Source of the DNA: Thermoplasmata archaeon
Lineage (GTDB): Archaea; Thermoplasmatota; Thermoplasmata; Sysuiplasmatales; Sysuiplasmataceae
NCBI GenBank assembly: GCA_021806165.1
Contig: JAJZXY010000017.1
Location: 1-50,403, forward strand
Reading direction: 5' to 3'
DNA length: 50,403 bases
Shown here: one piece after another, positions 50,284-50,403 of the stretch
Numbering within the stretch: the stretch's first letter is position 1
How the letters are laid out: the number at the start of each line of letters is the position of its first letter
The notes under the pieces: generated by a model
Seen by the model: only the letters and a program-made list of their open reading frames with translations
What the model was told of the DNA's origin: nothing
Databases searched by the model: none
Program-made: the position numbers and the translations under genes

Positions 50284-50307
50284 TGTGCTGTTACACAAAT
50301 AGCTAGT

Positions 50308-50317
50308 GTTATATATC
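50308..50317 (+). promoter_or_regulatory. TATA box of the edge gene
   Basis: GTTATATATC about 25 bases before the GTG at 50337; leaderless start expected. Confidence 0.45.
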
Positions 50318-50336
50318 TTCATGCCAGTCAGGTGTC

Positions 50337-50403
50337 GTGCGCAAAGCTGTATCTATCACAGTCACACCCGAGGAACGGCTGCAGCTTGAAAAATGGAGCC
50401 GCG
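50337..50403 (+). CDS. IS630-type transposase, first 22 codons (cut by window)
   Basis: The frame from the GTG at 50337 reads MRKAVSITVTPEERLQLEKW and is open to the window end. Transposases of the IS630/Tc1 group often begin with such an ITLTPEER-x2-LE-x-W segment before their helix-turn-helix. The part seen is too short to be sure, and the element's ends cannot be located. A TATA box (50308-50317) sits just upstream. Confidence 0.55.
   Translation, partial: MRKAVSITVTPEERLQLEKWSR

Noticed and set aside
49490-50403. CRISPR array beside the Cas4-like nuclease
   Set aside because: I looked for spaced 25-40 base repeats here and across the window and found none; no other cas gene is present.

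Overview
The window looks archaeal and most probably comes from a Thermoplasmata-type euryarchaeote. The reasons are: TATA boxes about 25-32 bases upstream of most first-gene start codons with no leader (leaderless transcripts); Lrp/AsnC and TrmB regulators; a GatCAB amidotransferase; a tricorn-factor-F1-type proline iminopeptidase; DUF981, DUF2079 and DUF835 proteins; REC-PAS histidine kinases of archaeal style; and a very large sedolisin (an acid protease), which fits an acidophilic or peptide-eating life. I read no 16S or ribosomal genes here, so the lineage is an inference.

Layout. Bases 179-2987 (minus) hold a surface operon: a SipW/TasA-like beta-rich secreted protein, a propeller-like secreted glycoprotein and a small membrane protein. 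Bases 3219-9413 hold a tandemly duplicated DoxX-like protein, a pirin, a decayed MFS transporter, a polysaccharide flippase, a Kef-type antiporter and a CDGSH iron-sulfur protein. Bases 9643-16977 are a proteolysis block: a 1437-residue sedolisin on a coiled-coil stalk, an overlooked 59-codon gene, a methyltransferase, and an S9 peptidase broken by one frameshift in a G run. Bases 16993-22749 (minus) carry two big histidine kinases. Bases 22977-26976 are sugar-nucleotide genes: a Cys-rich rhamnose-epimerase-like SDR, a decayed GT2 glycosyltransferase and a GalE-like SDR, followed by the F1 peptidase. Bases 27071-30097 hold a MetE-like zinc enzyme, a DUF981 protein and a TrmB regulator.

Bases 30240-33939 are the translation island: a possible structured RNA, tRNA-Asn(GUU), an Lrp/AsnC regulator and gatC-gatA-gatB. 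Archaeal GatCAB amidates Asp-tRNA(Asn), so enzyme and tRNA substrate lie side by side. Bases 33924-41405 are cell-surface genes: a large secreted protein, a DUF2079 membrane protein, a dolichol-phosphate-mannose-synthase/GtrA fusion and a GT-C-like membrane protein, together suggesting lipid-linked sugar supply and surface protein glycosylation. Bases 41504-47561 hold an Lrp regulator, two small membrane proteins, a zinc ribbon and a 1363-residue multi-GAF/PAS/DUF835 sensor. Bases 47745-50403 hold an orphan protein, a lysine/saccharopine dehydrogenase-like enzyme, a Cas4-like nuclease that is membrane-anchored and split over two overlapping frames, and the first codons of a probable IS630-type transposase cut by the window edge.

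The most unusual items are the split Cas4-like membrane nuclease with no CRISPR array nearby, the stalked sedolisin, the duplicated DoxX protein, the possible RNA beside tRNA-Asn, and the sensor proteins with no visible DNA-binding output. All functional calls are by eye from motifs; no database search was run.
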